A stretch of DNA of 64,000 nt. Source: Neobacillus sp. SuZ13. GTDB lineage: Bacteria > Bacillota > Bacilli > Bacillales > Cytobacillaceae. Location of the stretch: contig NZ_CP126107.1 of assembly GCF_030123365.1 (NCBI RefSeq), positions 3,740,001 to 3,804,000 of the forward strand. The letters run 5' to 3'. Position numbers and translations under genes: made by a program. The notes beneath the pieces are model-generated. The model was given only the letters and a program-made list of their open reading frames with translations. It searched no databases and had not been told where the DNA came from. Below are positions 43,194-52,736 of this stretch, in pieces. Position 1 is the stretch's first letter, and each line of letters starts with the position of its first letter.

Positions 43194-43382
43194 TTACTTC
43201 AGTTGAAGATTGCTACTAATCTCCAATCCATTTGGTTCGAAATTTTGATACTCAGCTTCTAATTCACACAAAGTCCATTCATAGAGATGTTTATTATTTT
43301 TTTTATAAATTCCGAAACTAATGAGTTTATTTATTAAATATTGCCTTTTTTGATGAGCAGAAATTCGTTGGATATTGTTCAT
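43194..43382 (-). CDS. FbpA-like small basic protein
   Basis: A 62-aa protein with the Fur-regulated basic protein A pattern: RQYLINKLISFGIYK then HLYEWTLCELEAEY. In B. subtilis FbpA is an iron-sparing protein made with the small RNA FsrA under iron limitation. No Fur box (GATAATGATAATC-like) could be found upstream, and AAGGAG is about 15 nt from the ATG, so expression control is unclear. The extra 15 residues after the domain (NGLEISSNLQLK) are not typical. Confidence 0.6.
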   Translation of the reverse strand: MNNIQRISAHQKRQYLINKLISFGIYKKNNKHLYEWTLCELEAEYQNFEPNGLEISSNLQLK

Positions 43383-43811
43383 AAGAAGGCTAACAACTCC
43401 TTTCCATAGGCAATTATAAATGAGATTTTTTAAGAATTTGTCGATTGAGCGTGTATTTATTGATTTTTAAAGGAATTGTAAATTAGCATTAATAAAAGTA
43501 AAAAAGTTGCATTTTTGGTAAAAAACTCTTTATCAAATTTTAATGTGATCGTTAACCTTTAAAACTTTTATGTATGATGCGTTGAATTTTACTTTTAAAA
43601 CTAAAATTTTTCTACAAATAGCATTGTTACCTTATGATTTTCCGTCTTAATTTGTCCGATTTAGAAATAATTCTCCTATTCTTATTGAAATTTGAGGATT
43701 ATTGTAGATAAGTTTTATACCGTGTTAGCAGGAAAAATACCTCTCGTTACAAAAATAATAAAGAAGACGAAACGGATGTCTAACGAATAAGTTGAAAGGT
43801 GGTCATTTTGC
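43383..43811. other. AT-rich intergenic region
   Basis: No gene and no strong secondary structure seen. TTGAAA at about 43688 with ATAAGT some 17 bp downstream may be the promoter of the small gene at 43812. Confidence 0.4.
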
Positions 43812-43997
43812 TTGAATATGGAATTAACCCTACAACAAATCGTCGAAGGTCTACCCAAGTCTTTATTAAATGCAACTGATCGGGATTTGGAAGGCTTCCA
43901 AAAAATTATCGAAGAAACAATAAAATTAAGAGAAGGCCATCGAAACCTACAAAAGATGGTAAAAAGCTTCTCAACATCTACGATACAGCGAAGCTAA
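43812..43997 (+). CDS. small uncharacterised protein (61 aa)
   Basis: Helical, no cysteine, no signal. It starts at TTG (43812) or the ATG two codons on, with AAAGGTGG about 10 nt upstream. LTLQQIVEGLPKSLLNATD and FQKIIEETIKLREGHRNL are amphipathic. A terminator follows 22 bp after the stop, which supports it being a gene. Function unknown. Confidence 0.5.
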   Translation: MNMELTLQQIVEGLPKSLLNATDRDLEGFQKIIEETIKLREGHRNLQKMVKSFSTSTIQRS

Positions 43998-44018
43998 ATC
44001 TAAATATACCCATGAATG

Positions 44019-44050
44019 AAGAAGGTGAAACTTACCTTCTTTTCTTTTTG
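44019..44050 (+). terminator. terminator after the 61-aa gene
   Basis: AAGAAGGT and ACCTTCTT, loop seven bases, then TTCTTTTT. Confidence 0.85.
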
Positions 44051-44066
44051 AATATTTCTTATCAAC

Positions 44067-44105
44067 AAAAATCCTGATGCCTTCAATATGGCCATCAGGA
44101 TTTTT
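44067..44105. terminator. terminator of the S8 protease gene (bidirectional)
   Basis: AAAAATCCTGATG and CATCAGGATTTTT, a 13-bp stem with T tracts on both strands, 7 bp from the protease stop. Confidence 0.88.
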
Positions 44106-44111
44106 GTTTAA

Positions 44112-47100
44112 TTATTTAACTAATGTAAACTCCGTTACTTTTAGCGCATCGATATTTATAAATGCACCTTTTGCAGCATTGGTCTTCTTGCCAGTAGCGA
44201 CAATCTTAATTTTGTGTGACTTATTGGCGAGACTTTGCGTTTCAAAAACATTCGCTTTGTACTTGTGGCTAGCGGAGTACAGGTCGATTTGCTTTACTTT
44301 CACTCCGTCAATGTAAATATCAGCTTTTCCCATATTCTTATATTTTAATGCATACAGTGTGATTCCAGTTCCGGTAAATGAGTATTCAAGGGATCCAGAA
44401 CTCCCTTTGGTTTGATTTAGACTGTGTCCAGAAGCGCTGGAATAGTTCAGCTTCGACCAAGAGCCAGAATATTTAATCGTTGAATCTGTATTTTCAACTA
44501 ATTTTGTCGTTTGGACCGAAACAGTTAAACTATATTGCCCTAACCCTTTAACAGCAGCGGGAACGATATAATACAGTCCCGATTTCCCTGGTTTAAAAAC
44601 GATCTTTTCAACTGATGCTGTACCATTTGATTTTTTCAAGGCAGACGTACCATAAATGGTAGATGTGCCCATATTAAATAAAGAAAGATCAAAATTGGTA
44701 CCTGAAGGCCCCGTTAAAGTAATTTCATAGGTTTTGCCTTGATCCAAGCGTTTAGACCAAACGTCATATACGTCTTTGGTGTTAGGATTTAGACTTCCCT
44801 TCACGGTCCCTGCCAATGGTAAACTTCCTTTTATATCATCATCATAAACAAAAGTGGCAGCTCCTGAAAATGGCGTCTCCATTTTCTCTTTTGTATTAAT
44901 GACGACAGAGTAGGAATATGATTTTCCTGGCACTGCAGTAGTATCTGTATAACTTGCGGTAGTTATCGGGTTTGTATTAATTTGTACATAGTCTGCTTTT
45001 GAGGACTCTTTGCGATAAATGCTGTAGGATTCCGCCCATGATACAGCTGCCCATGTAATAACAGGAGATTTCTTGTCCTTATCATAGTAGGCATTTAATG
45101 TCACAGGATTACTACTTACGATTAATTTATCAAGATTGATCCCAGAAGCACTTTTTCTCGAAGCAGGATCACTATTTCCGGTCCAGACAATTTTTACCGT
45201 GTGTCTGCCATAAGATGTATATTCCTTTTTAAAGATCGTTTGTTTTGCTTTAAATGTACTCGAATACAGTGATGGAGATGCAATTTTAACGCCGTCGATA
45301 TAAATATCGGCAATTCCTTGTGTAGGATTTTTAAACCCTTGCCACTCAAAGCTGTAACCAACAAAAGAAAAGCTTACTTCTCCTTTTGAATTAAGGGCCA
45401 TTGCCGATTCCCCAGAATACTCTGGATTAAATGCTGGCATCCATTCTCCTAAGAAAGTCATGGAGTTTGAATCATCCTCATACGATCCTCCAAAATTACC
45501 AGTGAATAGCTTGTAGTTGCCTGCACCTTTGTAGGCATAGACATTAACATAATAAATGCCTGTTCTAGGAGCAGTAAACTTAATCGATTCATTAGATGTA
45601 TTTTCATTCTCAGAAAAAGCAATCATTCCACTCGTATTATTTATACTCGTTGTTGAACCGTCATAAACATACAAATCAAAGTCAGTACCTGAAACGCCAT
45701 TCAGAGATAGGGATATTGCTTCACCCTCTTTTAAGGAAAAGGCAAAAACATCGTTTTTATCTGTAGTAGCTTCCAAACTGTCATTTAATACACTTTTTTC
45801 TAACGGAAGTCCTGGAGTTTCATTATCATCAAAGTTATCTAGATTTAATGTGCTCACAAGTTTTCCACTGTTAACTAGACCTTTTAGTGACTCTTGGCTC
45901 TTTCCCTTTGTGCTTGTATACAACTTTAGCATTTCAGGAGACATGTTTGGACGTAATCCTAGTAAAGTAGCAGCTATTCCTGTTGTATGAGGGGTTGCCA
46001 TAGACGTTCCGCTATAGTAATCATATGCCTGTGAATAATCAGAAACATACTTAGAATTTATGATCGTCTTTGGATCATTGGAAGTTACATAATCAGCAAA
46101 ATAGAAAGGTGTATCAAATCGATCCACATCATATTTACTATTTTCATAGATTCCACCAGATAGACCTTCTACATCCAAACCAGGTCCCATATCAGTAAAA
46201 ACATTTAAATGCAAATAATCCTTAACAAGTGGTGATTTCTCTTGGCCAGATAGTGCATTCTGTCCAGATACCAACAATTTCCCCCCACCAGTAAGGTAAG
46301 TTTTTAATAGATCGGTATCTTTAGTGGTTAATGTTGTTCCTTCCTCAGAAAAAAAGCCAAGACCATTTCCTGTAAACCAAATGACCCCATCGTAGGATGA
46401 TAAGTCACTACTATTCAGGTTATCAGATAGAGATGAATCGGAACTAAGCGTAACCGTTTTTACTAAAGAATGATTAGCCAATAGTTTTTGATAAATTGGC
46501 AAATAGTTTTTAAATAGGGCACGCAGATCAGGCTCGTCCTTAAATAAGTCTGCAAGATCACTTTCATCATCTTGGACAAGCAGAATGTTACTAGACGGAT
46601 CAATCAATTCTAAATAACTTAATGCTTTGTCAAAAGCGTCTTGCCTTTGTGTCTCGGAAATTTTTTCATACCCAATGCCATCAAAAATCGCTTTGTAATT
46701 GTCCCCAGTGGTTTGTGCTGATGCTCCTGGCTTGTCAATATTCAATGCTTTTGTCAACTCATCCAGTGGGAATTTAGGAACGGTACTTAAAATGTCCACA
46801 CCAGGTGCAGCCACATCAACAGCATTGTAGCCATAATTGGAGAATGGTGCTAGTTTACCCTTGTTATCAACTGCAGCAACTGCTAATATATTTGCACTTT
46901 CAAAACTAGCAGGATAAGCTCCGCCCTCATCATTATCCATTCCATCATTTCCGGCAGCGGCGACAAATAAACTACCACTATTTGCGATGGCTTCTTCTAG
47001 TAAGGGGTCATATTCTTCTCCGCCCCAACTGTTATTCGTTATTTTTACTCCCATCGATTTTGCATACGCAATGGCCTCGATGGCATCAGCTGTTGTTCCC

Positions 47101-48065
47101 CCGTCAGGACCTAAAAATTTTATTGGTAAAATTTTCACATTTGGGGCCACACCGATGACACCTTTATTTTCACTTATATTTGCTCCTTCTGAGGCCGCAG
47201 CAATGGTTCCTGAGACATGTGTACCGTGCTCATCCCCTTCTAGTGCATCATAAACGGTGTTATCATCATTATAAAAATCCCATCCATGGATATCGTCAAT
47301 ATAGCCGTTGTGGTCATCGTCGATATTATTGCCAGGTATTTCTTTTGTGTTGGTCCAAATTTTCCCTTTTAAATCAGGGTGATTGATATCAACGCCCGTA
47401 TCAATGACACCGACAACCACTTCTGGCAGGGTTGAACTAAATTTGTCCCATCCTTCTGGTGCATCTACATCTTTATCTGCTAATCCATTAATCTCTTTGA
47501 TAGCTTGTCCTTTATTGTCCAAGCCCCATAATTGATCATAATAGTTAGGAGTGTTGTTGATATCGGAAGGATTATATTTGTAGTTAGGTTGAACCGATTC
47601 GATTGTTGAATCTTTTTTTAGTGAACTTATGTAATCACTCATACTTTGACCAGAAGGAATTTTTACAACTTCTGCATTTAAAGATTTTATTTTCTTCGTC
47701 GATTTTAATGAAAATTTCTTTTGAAGTGTACTAATTTCTCCAGAAGTCACTTTTTTCTTATATTTAATGATTAATTCGCCTGTTTGATATTTATTCTTAC
47801 TTTGTGATTCTTCATTATTCAATTTTTCCTTAATCTCTGTTACTAAGTTATTTTGTGTCTTCCTGTTAATTGAAACCTTTTTATTCTCTGTTTTTACTTC
47901 TTTCATTTGGCTTTTTCTAAGGATTTTACTAGAGTTAACCTGATTTTCACCAGATACGACCTTAGTAGGTCCTGATTGTGCAGATGCCTGCCCTGTTCCT
48001 GTGAAAATTGTTGATGCTAACAGAAAGGCGGAAACTGGTAAAGACAAAAGTGTTTTTTTCTTCAA
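44112..48065 (-). CDS. secreted subtilisin-like S8 protease, multidomain
   Basis: About 1317 aa from a TTG at 48065 (GAGG 8 nt upstream). Signal peptide (residues 2-31, LLSLPVSAFLLASTIFTG, AQA-like cleavage); propeptide I9 (about 95-165, GELIIKYKKKVTSGEISTLQKKF); S8 catalytic domain with D222 (GVIDTGVD), H280 (EHGTHVSG), oxyanion N (ITNNSWGG) and S688 (SGTSMATPH). A module of about 250 residues is inserted between the strand ending VDILSTVP and the Ser; it has LLVQDDESDLADLF, GVIWFTGNGLG, and TYLTGGGKLLVSGQN, like a ThuA/GATase1-type fold. The C-terminus holds two PPC-like domains, a fibronectin III-like domain (SYSIYRKE, SYSYSVV), and two copies of an about 100-residue beta domain containing ADIYIDGVK. 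Confidence 0.9.
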   Translation of the reverse strand: MKKKTLLSLPVSAFLLASTIFTGTGQASAQSGPTKVVSGENQVNSSKILRKSQMKEVKTENKKVSINRKTQNNLVTEIKEKLNNEESQSKNKYQTGELIIKYKKKVTSGEISTLQKKFSLKSTKKIKSLNAEVVKIPSGQSMSDYISSLKKDSTIESVQPNYKYNPSDINNTPNYYDQLWGLDNKGQAIKEINGLADKDVDAPEGWDKFSSTLPEVVVGVIDTGVDINHPDLKGKIWTNTKEIPGNNIDDDHNGYIDDIHGWDFYNDDNTVYDALEGDEHGTHVSGTIAAASEGANISENKGVIGVAPNVKILPIKFLGPDGGTTADAIEAIAYAKSMGVKITNNSWGGEEYDPLLEEAIANSGSLFVAAAGNDGMDNDEGGAYPASFESANILAVAAVDNKGKLAPFSNYGYNAVDVAAPGVDILSTVPKFPLDELTKALNIDKPGASAQTTGDNYKAIFDGIGYEKISETQRQDAFDKALSYLELIDPSSNILLVQDDESDLADLFKDEPDLRALFKNYLPIYQKLLANHSLVKTVTLSSDSSLSDNLNSSDLSSYDGVIWFTGNGLGFFSEEGTTLTTKDTDLLKTYLTGGGKLLVSGQNALSGQEKSPLVKDYLHLNVFTDMGPGLDVEGLSGGIYENSKYDVDRFDTPFYFADYVTSNDPKTIINSKYVSDYSQAYDYYSGTSMATPHTTGIAATLLGLRPNMSPEMLKLYTSTKGKSQESLKGLVNSGKLVSTLNLDNFDDNETPGLPLEKSVLNDSLEATTDKNDVFAFSLKEGEAISLSLNGVSGTDFDLYVYDGSTTSINNTSGMIAFSENENTSNESIKFTAPRTGIYYVNVYAYKGAGNYKLFTGNFGGSYEDDSNSMTFLGEWMPAFNPEYSGESAMALNSKGEVSFSFVGYSFEWQGFKNPTQGIADIYIDGVKIASPSLYSSTFKAKQTIFKKEYTSYGRHTVKIVWTGNSDPASRKSASGINLDKLIVSSNPVTLNAYYDKDKKSPVITWAAVSWAESYSIYRKESSKADYVQINTNPITTASYTDTTAVPGKSYSYSVVINTKEKMETPFSGAATFVYDDDIKGSLPLAGTVKGSLNPNTKDVYDVWSKRLDQGKTYEITLTGPSGTNFDLSLFNMGTSTIYGTSALKKSNGTASVEKIVFKPGKSGLYYIVPAAVKGLGQYSLTVSVQTTKLVENTDSTIKYSGSWSKLNYSSASGHSLNQTKGSSGSLEYSFTGTGITLYALKYKNMGKADIYIDGVKVKQIDLYSASHKYKANVFETQSLANKSHKIKIVATGKKTNAAKGAFINIDALKVTEFTLVK

Positions 48066-48222
48066 TTCATGCACCTCTTTTTACTAGATTTATAGAAAAT
48101 ATTATCTATACTAGAAGAATTATACAATATTTTCCTACCAATATATAGTATATATTTCGTGCGACAAATTTCTCGCTTTTATGTCAAAAAATGTATTATA
48201 GTAGTATTTTCAAATAATAAAA

Positions 48223-48250
48223 ATCCGGCCCAATTACTGAGCCGAATCTC
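48223..48250 (-). terminator. terminator after glnP
   Basis: CGGC and GCCG with A/T extension (one mismatch); on the minus strand ATTTTTATT follows. Confidence 0.65.
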
Positions 48251-48913
48251 TTACGTCTGCTTTTCTTCTAACCTTCGGGCAACCAGTGACAAGGCATAAT
48301 TCACGATAAAGTACATGAGCGCCATGATGATAAAAATAGGTATCACAAACGATCCTTTTTGTGCATATATAATTTGTCCATTGTGCAATAAATCTGGCAA
48401 AGCAATGACGACAGCTAACGATGTATCTTTGAGTAATGAAATAAATTGACTGACGATTGGAGGAACCATTCTTCTCAGCGCCTGTGGAATGATGATATAA
48501 CGTAATGTCTGGATGTAGGTCAATCCAGACGCCCGTCCTGCCTCAATTTGACCTTTTTCAATCGAATTTAGGCCGCCTCGGATAATCTCTGATAACATTG
48601 CGGATTCAAATACCGTCAAAGCGGCAATCGCCGCAGTTGTTACTTCCATTTCAATCCCGATTTCGGGTAAAGCAAAATAAGTAAAGAAAATGATGAGCAG
48701 CAAGGGAAGATTCCTAATCGTCTCGACAACCAGGGCCAATAATTTAGAAACAAAGGGAATGCGCGCATATCGGAGCGTGCCAATGAGACCACCAAATAGA
48801 AAGCTGAGCACAATCGAAATGGCTGCTACTTTTAAAGTGACCCAAAATCCGTCCAGCAAAAATTTAAAATGGTCCAAGGTATATACTTCAACGAACGGTG
48901 CTAGAAAATCCAT
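48251..48913 (-). CDS. glnP: glutamine ABC transporter permease GlnP
   Basis: A 220-aa permease of the polar-amino-acid (His/Glu/Gln) family with five predicted helices. LLDGFWVTLKVAAISIVLSFLFG, the EAA loop EAGRASGLTYIQTLRYIIIPQALRRMVPP, and LLKDTSLAVVIALPDLL are characteristic. Fourth gene of the minus-strand glnQ-glnH-glnM-glnP run, 12 bp after glnM. The N-terminal MDFLAPF resembles the start of glnM (MDFAILT). Confidence 0.93.
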   Translation of the reverse strand: MDFLAPFVEVYTLDHFKFLLDGFWVTLKVAAISIVLSFLFGGLIGTLRYARIPFVSKLLALVVETIRNLPLLLIIFFTYFALPEIGIEMEVTTAAIAALTVFESAMLSEIIRGGLNSIEKGQIEAGRASGLTYIQTLRYIIIPQALRRMVPPIVSQFISLLKDTSLAVVIALPDLLHNGQIIYAQKGSFVIPIFIIMALMYFIVNYALSLVARRLEEKQT

Positions 48914-48925
48914 CTCAGCACCTCC

Positions 48926-49561
48926 TTAATTACTTCGAGCCATGTGTTTTTCTAAAAATCCTACACCTATACTTAACGGGACTGTCAAAATCAAATAAAA
49001 TAAGGCAACGAAAACATACGTATCAAAGGTTACATATGTCTTTGCCGAAATTAAATCCCCTTGATACATTAAATCCCCGCCCGCCACGACAGCCAGCAAA
49101 GATGAATTTTTCACTAGATTGAGAAATTGATTGCCAAGGGAAGGGATAACAATTTTTATAGCTTGCGGAAGAATCACCATTCTCATCGCCTGACCATAAC
49201 TTAAACCTGTTGAACGGGCAGCTTCCATTTGCCCTTTTGGAACCGACATAATTCCTGCCCGAATCGCTTCGGCAATGAAAGCCGCAGTATAAATTGAGAG
49301 TCCAATCGTTCCAGCAGTCAACCCGCCAAAGTTACCAGCCAAATACGTAAAGAAGATAATCACAAGCACTGGGATATTACGAATAAATTCAACATATGCC
49401 GTACCAAGCCAGTTAAGAAATTTGATTGGAGCCATCCGCAGGACTGCAATCAGTGTACCTAAAATGAAACTGGATAATAAAGCGATTAAACTGGAAATAA
49501 TCGTTATTTTTAATCCTTGCAAAAATGCTTCGATATTATCTGTTAGAATCGCAAAATCCAC
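48926..49561 (-). CDS. glnM: glutamine ABC transporter permease GlnM
   Basis: A 211-aa permease of the same family: LKITIISSLIALLSSFILGT, EFIRNIPVLVIIFFTYLAGNF, and the EAA loop EAARSTGLSYGQAMRMVILPQAIKIVIPS. The GTG at 49561 is chosen because AGGAGGAG lies 7 nt upstream; the ATG at 49579 is within that RBS. A terminator hairpin lies between it and glnH, so the two permeases may be expressed at lower level than the binding protein. Confidence 0.93.
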   Translation of the reverse strand: MDFAILTDNIEAFLQGLKITIISSLIALLSSFILGTLIAVLRMAPIKFLNWLGTAYVEFIRNIPVLVIIFFTYLAGNFGGLTAGTIGLSIYTAAFIAEAIRAGIMSVPKGQMEAARSTGLSYGQAMRMVILPQAIKIVIPSLGNQFLNLVKNSSLLAVVAGGDLMYQGDLISAKTYVTFDTYVFVALFYLILTVPLSIGVGFLEKHMARSN

Positions 49562-49583
49562 AATCGATCTCCTCCTCATAAAA

Positions 49584-49630
49584 CAGGATGAGCACGCCCG
49601 TCATTTGCCTCCGGACTACTGCTCATCCTG
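49584..49630 (-). terminator. intra-operon hairpin between glnH and glnM
   Basis: CAGGATGAGCA and TGCTCATCCTG form an 11-bp perfect stem; on the minus strand TTTTATG follows, then the glnM RBS. This would lower distal expression relative to the binding protein. Confidence 0.75.
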
Positions 49631-49652
49631 ACGAGAAACAAGGTATATGTGA

Positions 49653-50459
49653 TTAATTTTTAATCCATTTATTCTTGATTTCATCGTACTTGCCTGAATC
49701 CTTGAGACTTTTCAATGCTTTATTCAATTCATCGACAAGTGCTTTATTGCCTTTTTTCACTGCGATTCCGTAAGGCTCTTCTGTAAATGTTCCACCGACT
49801 AGTCCATAAGAAGGATCTTCTTCGGCCATTCCATAAAGAATAGCATCATCCGTTGTCAGGGCATCCCCTTTACCGGCCTTTAACGCGGTAAAAGCTTCCG
49901 CATAATTTTCGAATTCAAGGACCGTAGTTTCAGGAGCTTTCTCACGAATATTGATCGTCGAGGTCGACCCTTTCACCGCAAGCACCTTTGTTCCTTTCTT
50001 TAAGTCTTTAATGCTCTGGATCTTACTTCCTTTTTTCACCAGCAAGGATTGTCCGGCATCAAAATAGACATCGGTAAAATCCACTTCTTTCTTCCGTTCT
50101 TCCGTGATGGTCATGGTAGCGACAACCGCATCGACCTTTCCGTTATTCAGTAGTCCGACCCTAGTTTTCGATGTCACCTCGACGTACTCAGGCTTCACAT
50201 CCTTGCCAAACATTTCTTCTGCAAGGGCTTTAGATAGATCAATATCAAACCCTTCAACTTCACCTGTTGAAGGATTTTTTAACCCAAACAAACGAGTGTC
50301 ATGTTTTACACCAAAGACAATTTTTTTCTCCTCTTTAATCTGGGCAAGGACATCCTTGCTGCTACCTTTAGAGTCCTTGTCCCCACCGCAGCCGGCGAGA
50401 AACAAAGCAGCCATTGTGGTTACTAACGCCATTTTCATGAAATTTTTTGTTTTGAACAT
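49653..50459 (-). CDS. glnH: glutamine-binding lipoprotein GlnH
   Basis: A 268-aa family 3 solute-binding protein. A lipoprotein signal ends in LFLAGCGGDK (lipobox, Cys about residue 24). The mature part has KKIVFGVKHDTRLFGLKNPSTGEVEGFDIDL, VDAVVATMTITEERKKEVDFTDVYFDAG, KKGSKIQSIKDLKGTK-like (LKKGTKVLAVKGST), and the C-terminal LDELNKALKSLKDSGKYDEIKNKWI. It is anchored outside the membrane and delivers glutamine or glutamate to GlnMP. Confidence 0.93.
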   Translation of the reverse strand: MFKTKNFMKMALVTTMAALFLAGCGGDKDSKGSSKDVLAQIKEEKKIVFGVKHDTRLFGLKNPSTGEVEGFDIDLSKALAEEMFGKDVKPEYVEVTSKTRVGLLNNGKVDAVVATMTITEERKKEVDFTDVYFDAGQSLLVKKGSKIQSIKDLKKGTKVLAVKGSTSTINIREKAPETTVLEFENYAEAFTALKAGKGDALTTDDAILYGMAEEDPSYGLVGGTFTEEPYGIAVKKGNKALVDELNKALKSLKDSGKYDEIKNKWIKN

Positions 50460-50473
50460 TCCTTTACCTCCAA

Positions 50474-51202
50474 TTAATGATTTAAGATACGGCTGAGAAA
50501 TAGACGCGCCCGTTCTTCACGCGGATTCGCAAAAAATTCAGCCGGTACTGCTTCTTCTAAAATCCGCCCCTCATCCATAAAGACGATTCGGTCGGCTACC
50601 TCCTTGGCAAAGCCCATTTCATGGGTTACAACAACCATCGTCATGCCTTCTTTGGCGAGGGCTTTCATGACGTCCAGAACTTCCCCAATCATTTCAGGAT
50701 CCAATGCCGAGGTGGGTTCATCGAAAAGCATAATTTCCGGGTTCATGGCAAGTCCGCGGGCGATGGCTACACGCTGCTGCTGACCTCCGGAAAGTTGGGA
50801 AGGATAAGCGTTGACCTTATCCAATATCCCTACCTTATTAAGATAATGTCTGGCTGTTTCTGTCGCTTCTTTTTCGGATTGGCCCAGCACTTTCATCGGA
50901 GCAAGCGTGATATTTTTAAGCACTGTTTTGTGGGGATATAAATAAAAGTGCTGAAATACCATGCCGATATTTCGCCTTAACTTATTGATATCTGTTTTTT
51001 TATCTCCTACGGATATTCCATTCACAGTAAGGGTCCCGGCCGAAATAGTTTCAAGTTGATTAATACAACGGAGCAATGTACTCTTTCCTGAACCGGATGG
51101 TCCAATTACGACGACTACTTCCCCTTGATAGATTTTGAGGTTAATATCTTTTAAAACATGAAAATCCCCATAAAACTTATTCACCTGCTTAAATTCAATC
51201 AT
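50474..51202 (-). CDS. glnQ: glutamine ABC transporter ATP-binding protein GlnQ
   Basis: A 242-aa ATPase. Walker A is [19 protein letters not shown], the Q loop is [18 protein letters not shown], the signature is [36 protein letters not shown] (signature and Walker B) and the His switch is VVTHEMGF. The ATG at 51202 has GGAGG 6 nt upstream; the ORF's earlier start overlaps. First gene of the operon, 14 bp before glnH. Confidence 0.95.
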   Translation of the reverse strand: MIEFKQVNKFYGDFHVLKDINLKIYQGEVVVVIGPSGSGKSTLLRCINQLETISAGTLTVNGISVGDKKTDINKLRRNIGMVFQHFYLYPHKTVLKNITLAPMKVLGQSEKEATETARHYLNKVGILDKVNAYPSQLSGGQQQRVAIARGLAMNPEIMLFDEPTSALDPEMIGEVLDVMKALAKEGMTMVVVTHEMGFAKEVADRIVFMDEGRILEEAVPAEFFANPREERARLFLSRILNH

Positions 51203-51337
51203 TCTTGACCTCCTCAACTAAAACTAAATAAATATGGCAATTTTCTGGGTTACTTACATGTTATTCAGACCTTGTCCCATTCAAACCGCGACCATTGACT
51301 TGTTTTATGGATAGTTATAAAGACGGATATAGTAAAA

Positions 51338-51384
51338 AAGGTGTCAGGCACCATGTGAAAATTTCACATGATGCCTAACACCTT
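51338..51384 (-). repeat. GTGTCAGGCACC-type repeat acting as terminator (copy 2)
   Basis: AAGGTGTCAGGCACCATGTG pairs with its near-complement ending AACACCTT; on the minus strand TTTTTTACT follows, right after the permease stop codon. The core is shared with 33984-34030. Confidence 0.85.
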
Positions 51385-52736
51385 TACTTTTTAAGACGGT
51401 AACCTACATATAGAACTATAAACCACACTGGTGCGACAATTAATGCGACTCGCATTTCTTCTATAAAGAACATTAACACGACAACAACTGCTAAGAAAGC
51501 AAGTGCTAGGTAAGATGAAACTGGATATAACGGCATTTTGAATGCTAATTTTTTTACTTCTTCTTGTGTTTTTGATTGTCTGAATTTGATTTGTGTAACC
51601 AATATAATGGTCCAACTCGTAATAACCGCCACGGTTGCTACAGAGGAGATATACATAAATACTTTTTCCGGAACAATATAATTTAAAAAAACCGCCACTA
51701 GTAAAAATGAGGATGAAAATAAAATTCCACGTCTTGGTGTAGAATGCTTATTTAGCTTTCCGAAATATTTCGGACCATTATTTTGAAGGGATAAATTGTA
51801 AAGCATTCTACCTGTACTGAAAAGGCCACTATTAAATGCAGACAATGCTGCAGTTAACACGACAAAATTAATAATATGGGCTGCTCCAGGAATTCCAACT
51901 TTATCAAAAATCAATACAAACGGGCTGCCATTCGTACCTACTTCATTCCAAGGATATAAACACATCATGATTCCTAATGAAACAATATAAAAAATTAATA
52001 TCCTCCAGACCACATTGTTGATGGCTGATGGAATCGATTTTCGAGGGTTTTTAGCTTCCCCTGCTGTTATTCCGACCAGTTCTACTCCTCCAAATGAAAA
52101 CATTACTAGCACCAATGACATTAATATACCTTTCATACCATTTGGCATAAATCCGCCATGAGCCCAAAGATTGTTAAATCCGATTGGCTGACCATCGTTG
52201 CCGATACCTAGGAGGATCATCCCTAATCCAACCACAATCATTCCAATAATAGCCACAACTTTGATCATCGCGAACCAGAATTCAAACTCCCCGAATGCTT
52301 TTACACTAGTAAGATTTATCATAGTAACAACTACGAGCGTAGCCAGTGCCGTCACCCATTGCGGAATATCAGGGAACCAGTAGTTTACATAAACACCGAC
52401 CACTGTAATTTCTGCCATCCCGACGACAACCCACATAAACCAATAGGTCCAACCTGTTAAGTAACCGGCAAATGGCCCTAAATAACGATTCGCATAGGAA
52501 CTAAATGAACCGGAAACGGGCTCATCTACAGCCATTTCCCCTAATGCCCTCATAATAGTAAAAATAACTAAGCCTCCAATTAAGTAGGAGATTAAAATTG
52601 ACGGTCCAGCCATCTGAATCGTTGCACTTGAACCATAAAATAAACCAACACCAATGGCCCCACCTAGTGCGATTAACTGGATATGCCTGTTGTCTAGGCC
52701 TCGTTGTAATTTTTCACCTTCGTGATTTTTGCCCAC
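51384..52736 (-). CDS. APC family amino acid permease
   Basis: A 450-aa transporter with 12 predicted helices. GLDNRHIQLIALGGAIGVGLFYGSS and FTIMRALGEMAVDEPVSGSF are the signature of the AAT group (AapA, GabP, RocE, proline-specific permeases); FMSLVLVMFSFGGVELVGITAGEAKNPRKSIP-like text follows. The GTG at 52736 has AAGGGTGG 9 nt upstream. Substrate cannot be read from sequence; Ala/Gly/Ser, proline or GABA are typical for the group. Proton-coupled import is expected. Confidence 0.9.
   Translation of the reverse strand: MGKNHEGEKLQRGLDNRHIQLIALGGAIGVGLFYGSSATIQMAGPSILISYLIGGLVIFTIMRALGEMAVDEPVSGSFSSYANRYLGPFAGYLTGWTYWFMWVVVGMAEITVVGVYVNYWFPDIPQWVTALATLVVVTMINLTSVKAFGEFEFWFAMIKVVAIIGMIVVGLGMILLGIGNDGQPIGFNNLWAHGGFMPNGMKGILMSLVLVMFSFGGVELVGITAGEAKNPRKSIPSAINNVVWRILIFYIVSLGIMMCLYPWNEVGTNGSPFVLIFDKVGIPGAAHIINFVVLTAALSAFNSGLFSTGRMLYNLSLQNNGPKYFGKLNKHSTPRRGILFSSSFLLVAVFLNYIVPEKVFMYISSVATVAVITSWTIILVTQIKFRQSKTQEEVKKLAFKMPLYPVSSYLALAFLAVVVVLMFFIEEMRVALIVAPVWFIVLYVGYRLKK

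Noticed and set aside
43194..43382. Fur box upstream of the FbpA-like gene
   Set aside because: No sequence close to GATAATGATAATCATTATC was found in the 400 bp upstream.
44112..48065. long antisense frames within the S8 protease gene
   Set aside because: They mirror repeats and biased codons of the protease; no RBS or homology.
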